Assembly (NCBI GenBank): GCA_036171675.1
Contig: JAVHRO010000124.1
Span: 1 to 33,686 of the forward strand
DNA length: 33,686 nt
Direction: 5' to 3'
DNA from: Vicingus sp036171675
GTDB taxonomy: Bacteria; Bacteroidota; Bacteroidia; Flavobacteriales_E; Vicingaceae
Shown here: in pieces, positions 31,798 to 33,686 of the stretch
Layout: every line of letters starts with the position of its first letter
Position numbering within the stretch: the stretch's first letter is position 1
The notes under the pieces: generated by a model
What the model was told of the DNA's origin: nothing
Databases searched by the model: none
Seen by the model: only the letters and a program-made list of their open reading frames with translations
Translations under genes and position numbers: made by a program

Positions 31798-31805
31798 CAA
31801 AAATA
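31798..31805 (-). promoter_or_regulatory. -7 box for the LtaS/MdoB-type gene
   Basis: On the minus strand TATTTTTG fits TAnnTTTG exactly, 20 bp upstream of the ATG at 31777. No TTG lies at the expected -33 distance; the nearest is 26 bp away. The 105-bp divergent gap to the PAP2 gene at 31883 contains no other evident element. Confidence 0.4.
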
Positions 31806-31882
31806 CCAATAAATGCTGCTTTTTGTAAATGCAAAAAAGGGTATTAGAGTAAAAGATATTAATTTCGTTTCAAAATAATGAA

Positions 31883-32833
31883 TTGAAGACACTTTTAACT
31901 GCCATATTTTTTTTAATGAATTTTGTTATTTTTGCACAGACAGACAGCAACGGGATTCAATATCATACTATTTCGAATGATATACAATATGGATATCATA
32001 AACCTAAACTGTTTGATATTATCACCAATATTCCTAGAAACTATGTTGATTTGGGCAAAGGGTTAACAAAAAAAGGTAACCTTGTATGGATTGGTGCCAC
32101 TGCTGTTTCTACGGCAATAATTTTTCCTACCGATCAAAATCTAACCAATCGTTCTCAAAATTTGGCTATTGAAGTCGGGTTGTCGCGTAAACATAGCTAT
32201 CAAACAATTTTCGGTGGTATTGAATATCCAACAAATCTTCCTGCTACATTTTACTACTTTGGGCATGGTAATGTGTCGTTATTATTTGCAGGTGGATTTT
32301 TAGCTACAGGTTTAATTAAAAAAGATTACCGAGCCATCAACACATCCATTGAAATTGGCGAAAGTATTTTAACCTTGGGAATAATGACGCAAGGGTTGAA
32401 ACGTGTATTCGGTCGTCAAAGTCCAAATATGGCTTCAGTTGATGGGGGAAAATGGGACTTTTTTCCAAATCAAAAGGAATACATGAAAAATACGGCAAAT
32501 TTTGATGCTATGCCTTCTGGTCATATGGCAACGTTGGTTTCTACGATTACAGTAATTGCAAAAAACTACCCTGAAGTAAAATGGATAAAACCTATTGGAT
32601 ATTCAATGACTGCACTTTTAGGCTTTGAAATGATGAACAGTGGAGTACATTGGGCATCTGATTATCCTTTGGGAATATTAATTGGTTATTCAGTCGCCTC
32701 AGTGTCGTTAAATAGAAGAATAACAAAAGTTCAAACTTCGGCTACTTCTTATTACCAAAACAAAATTAAACCTAAATTTTTTATCTCTAATTATTATGGA
32801 ATACCGGTATATGGAGTAATGGCAACCTTTTAA
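31883..32833 (+). CDS. PAP2-superfamily protein, signal peptide, altered active site
   Basis: The 316-residue protein starts at TTG (31883). The nearby ATG at 31878 runs into TGA at once, and the TTG start gives a good signal peptide (KTLLTAIFFLMNFVIFAQ). The PAP2 (type 2 phosphatidic acid phosphatase) region shows GLKRVFGRQSP (171-181), the central PSGH (211-214) and GVHWASDYPLG (254-264), with H256 and D260. Compared with the family, motif 1 (K-x6-RP) is degenerate, and the motif 3 arginine, six residues before H256, is methionine (M250). Activity may therefore differ from a simple lipid phosphatase. Hydrophobic segments between motifs suggest membrane association. The stop codon overlaps that of the convergent PAP2 gene at 32830. 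Confidence 0.82.
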   Translation: MKTLLTAIFFLMNFVIFAQTDSNGIQYHTISNDIQYGYHKPKLFDIITNIPRNYVDLGKGLTKKGNLVWIGATAVSTAIIFPTDQNLTNRSQNLAIEVGLSRKHSYQTIFGGIEYPTNLPATFYYFGHGNVSLLFAGGFLATGLIKKDYRAINTSIEIGESILTLGIMTQGLKRVFGRQSPNMASVDGGKWDFFPNQKEYMKNTANFDAMPSGHMATLVSTITVIAKNYPEVKWIKPIGYSMTALLGFEMMNSGVHWASDYPLGILIGYSVASVSLNRRITKVQTSATSYYQNKIKPKFFISNYYGIPVYGVMATF

Positions 32834-32837
32834 AAGG
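32826..32837. repeat. 12-bp palindrome with overlapping convergent stop codons
   Basis: CCTTTTAAAAGG is a perfect palindrome containing both stop codons: TAA at 32831-32833 for the plus-strand PAP2 gene and TAA on the minus strand at 32830-32832 for the other. The two coding regions therefore overlap by four bases tail to tail, with no room for a separate terminator. Confidence 0.8.
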
Positions 32838-33570
32838 ATTTGGTAAAATAAAATCCTACTTCGTTATTATCAATATACGGAAGTAAGGTAGTTCTTTTAT
32901 CGTTTTTAAACGGATTAAAATTTTTGAGTGGTTCGAAATGATATACCAAATTAGTAACTAAAATTCCAATTCCTGCTCCCATTAATACATCCGATAGCCA
33001 ATGTTTATTATTAATTATTCGAAATGCTCCTGTGGTTGTTGAAAACAAAAATCCACTGTAAGCTATTAATGGATGTGTTTCATTAAATTCGTGATACAAA
33101 ACCGTTGCTCCTGTAAATGACTGTGAGGTATGTCCTGATGGAAAAGAATAATTTGCTCCATTTGGTCTTGTTTTGTTTATCCCAAATTTAAGCGATTGAA
33201 CTATTATTGCAGTAGTTAGTTGACTAATGGCTAAATATTTTGACTGGTCAAACCAATGATTTTTGGCTTTTAAACCCATCATATCAGCACCATACATCTC
33301 TACCATTGGGACGTATTGAATATAATCGTCAATTTTAAATTCAAAATCAGTGCCTACCGCATTTCTTACATTTTGTTTTACATCTTTTTCTAATTTGCTA
33401 TGATTTAATGCTACTCCTGCAATTAATATTGTACTAGGAAGTACAGCTTGGCATACCATCGATTTTTTTGGTGATTCAATTTTTACTTTAAGCGTATCTG
33501 TCTGTGCAATTATCCAGTTGGTAATCGCCATAAAAAATAGGGTTAAAAATATTTTATTAATTGTTATCAT
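32830..33570 (-). CDS. PAP2-superfamily phosphatase, complete active site
   Basis: Starting at ATG 33570 the product has 246 residues and a signal peptide (TINKIFLTLFFMAITNWIIAQ, cleavage near 23). All three PAP2 motifs are intact: K128-x6-R135-P136, PSGH (144-147, H147) and R184-x5-H190-x3-D194 in FRIINNKHWLSDV. The enzyme probably removes phosphate from a lipid phosphate (phosphatidate, undecaprenyl pyrophosphate or a lipid A group) at the periplasmic face. An in-frame ATG 16 codons upstream (33618) is less likely, because it precedes the -7 box and gives a poorer signal sequence. It is convergent with the other PAP2 gene, and the two are distant paralogues. Confidence 0.87.
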   Translation of the reverse strand: MITINKIFLTLFFMAITNWIIAQTDTLKVKIESPKKSMVCQAVLPSTILIAGVALNHSKLEKDVKQNVRNAVGTDFEFKIDDYIQYVPMVEMYGADMMGLKAKNHWFDQSKYLAISQLTTAIIVQSLKFGINKTRPNGANYSFPSGHTSQSFTGATVLYHEFNETHPLIAYSGFLFSTTTGAFRIINNKHWLSDVLMGAGIGILVTNLVYHFEPLKNFNPFKNDKRTTLLPYIDNNEVGFYFTKSF

Positions 33571-33575
33571 TCGGG

Positions 33576-33583
33576 CAAAACTA
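33576..33583 (-). promoter_or_regulatory. -7 box directly before the PAP2 start codon
   Basis: On the minus strand TAGTTTTG (TAnnTTTG) is followed by CCCGA and then the ATG at 33570. This is nearly the same arrangement as in front of bamD (TATATTTG, CCGA, ATG). No -33 TTG is seen at a suitable distance. Confidence 0.4.
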
Positions 33584-33639
33584 GACAATAAAAAGAGATA
33601 ATAAAACCCGTTATGCATTTAGATAATTTTGAATAAAAA

Positions 33640-33686
33640 AGTGTCATTTCGAGTTTTTTCAGAAGAAAAAGTATCGAGAAAACACT
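33640..33686. repeat. Imperfect palindromic repeat at window end
   Basis: AGTGTCATTTCGAG and TTTTTTC on the left mirror GAAAAAG and TCGAGAAAACACT on the right around a short AGAA loop. GTCATTTCGA with a matching TCGAGAAA is, from memory, a common core of dispersed intergenic palindromes in Bacteroidota. The element ends flush with the window, so its outer boundary is uncertain. Confidence 0.6.

Noticed and set aside
33571..33618. Longer N-terminus for the minus-strand PAP2 protein
   Set aside because: The -7 box at 33576-33583 lies inside this extension, and ATG 33570 gives a cleaner signal peptide.

Overview
The window looks like chromosomal DNA from a member of the Bacteroidota, most likely the Flavobacteriia or a close relative. 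The evidence is the strong AT bias, start regions without clear Shine-Dalgarno sites, several copies of the Bacteroidota -7 promoter box (TAnnTTTG), and lineage-typical proteins: a PorD/DUF4835 protein, an Rpb6-like omega subunit, and a bamD-omega-coaBC-porD-recN gene order. No rRNA, tRNA, transposase or CRISPR array was seen.

Layout. Positions 1-8006 hold mostly minus-strand housekeeping and hypothetical genes: a YfcE-like phosphodiesterase, a GNAT acetyltransferase, a divergent PurD-like ATP-grasp protein, a small membrane ORF that appears frameshifted, a ferredoxin divergent from a LuxC-type acyl-CoA reductase, and the Kdo transferase WaaA. Positions 8136-21246 form a plus-strand surface-polysaccharide locus. 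It encodes UDP-glucose to UDP-glucuronate to UDP-xylose, and all four steps from UDP-GlcNAc to UDP-2,3-diacetamido-2,3-dideoxy-glucuronate (WbpA, B, E and D types). It also has an isolated RmlB, a WbpP-type 4-epimerase, a CpsB/YwqE phosphatase, and an SDR translationally coupled to a GT-C-like membrane protein. Positions 21306-27321 carry bamD, omega, coaBC, porD, recN, a small exported protein and fabI, closed by a strong terminator. The rest holds a TMTC-like GT-C/TPR protein, RidA, an LtaS/MdoB-type transferase and two convergent PAP2 proteins.

The most unusual feature is a family of 7-bp tandem repeats of the form AAACYYY (Y = C or T) at almost every gene junction from 11.08 to 17.92 kb. 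Most sit as the promoter-distal arm of a perfect or near-perfect inverted repeat, directly before the next start codon. In two places the heptads are inside coding sequence. They encode the first 13 residues of the UDP-glucuronate decarboxylase, and they encode the linker that fuses a four-helix-bundle (23S IVP/Avd-like) protein to the WbpD-type acetyltransferase. In both, gain or loss of one heptad gives a premature stop, so both are candidate phase-variable switches. A separate GC-rich palindromic element (CCCTCCC-TTC-GGGAGGG) lies in frame inside rmlB and adds about ten residues. Together these suggest a locus repeatedly invaded and remodelled by small repeat elements while its reading frames were kept open.
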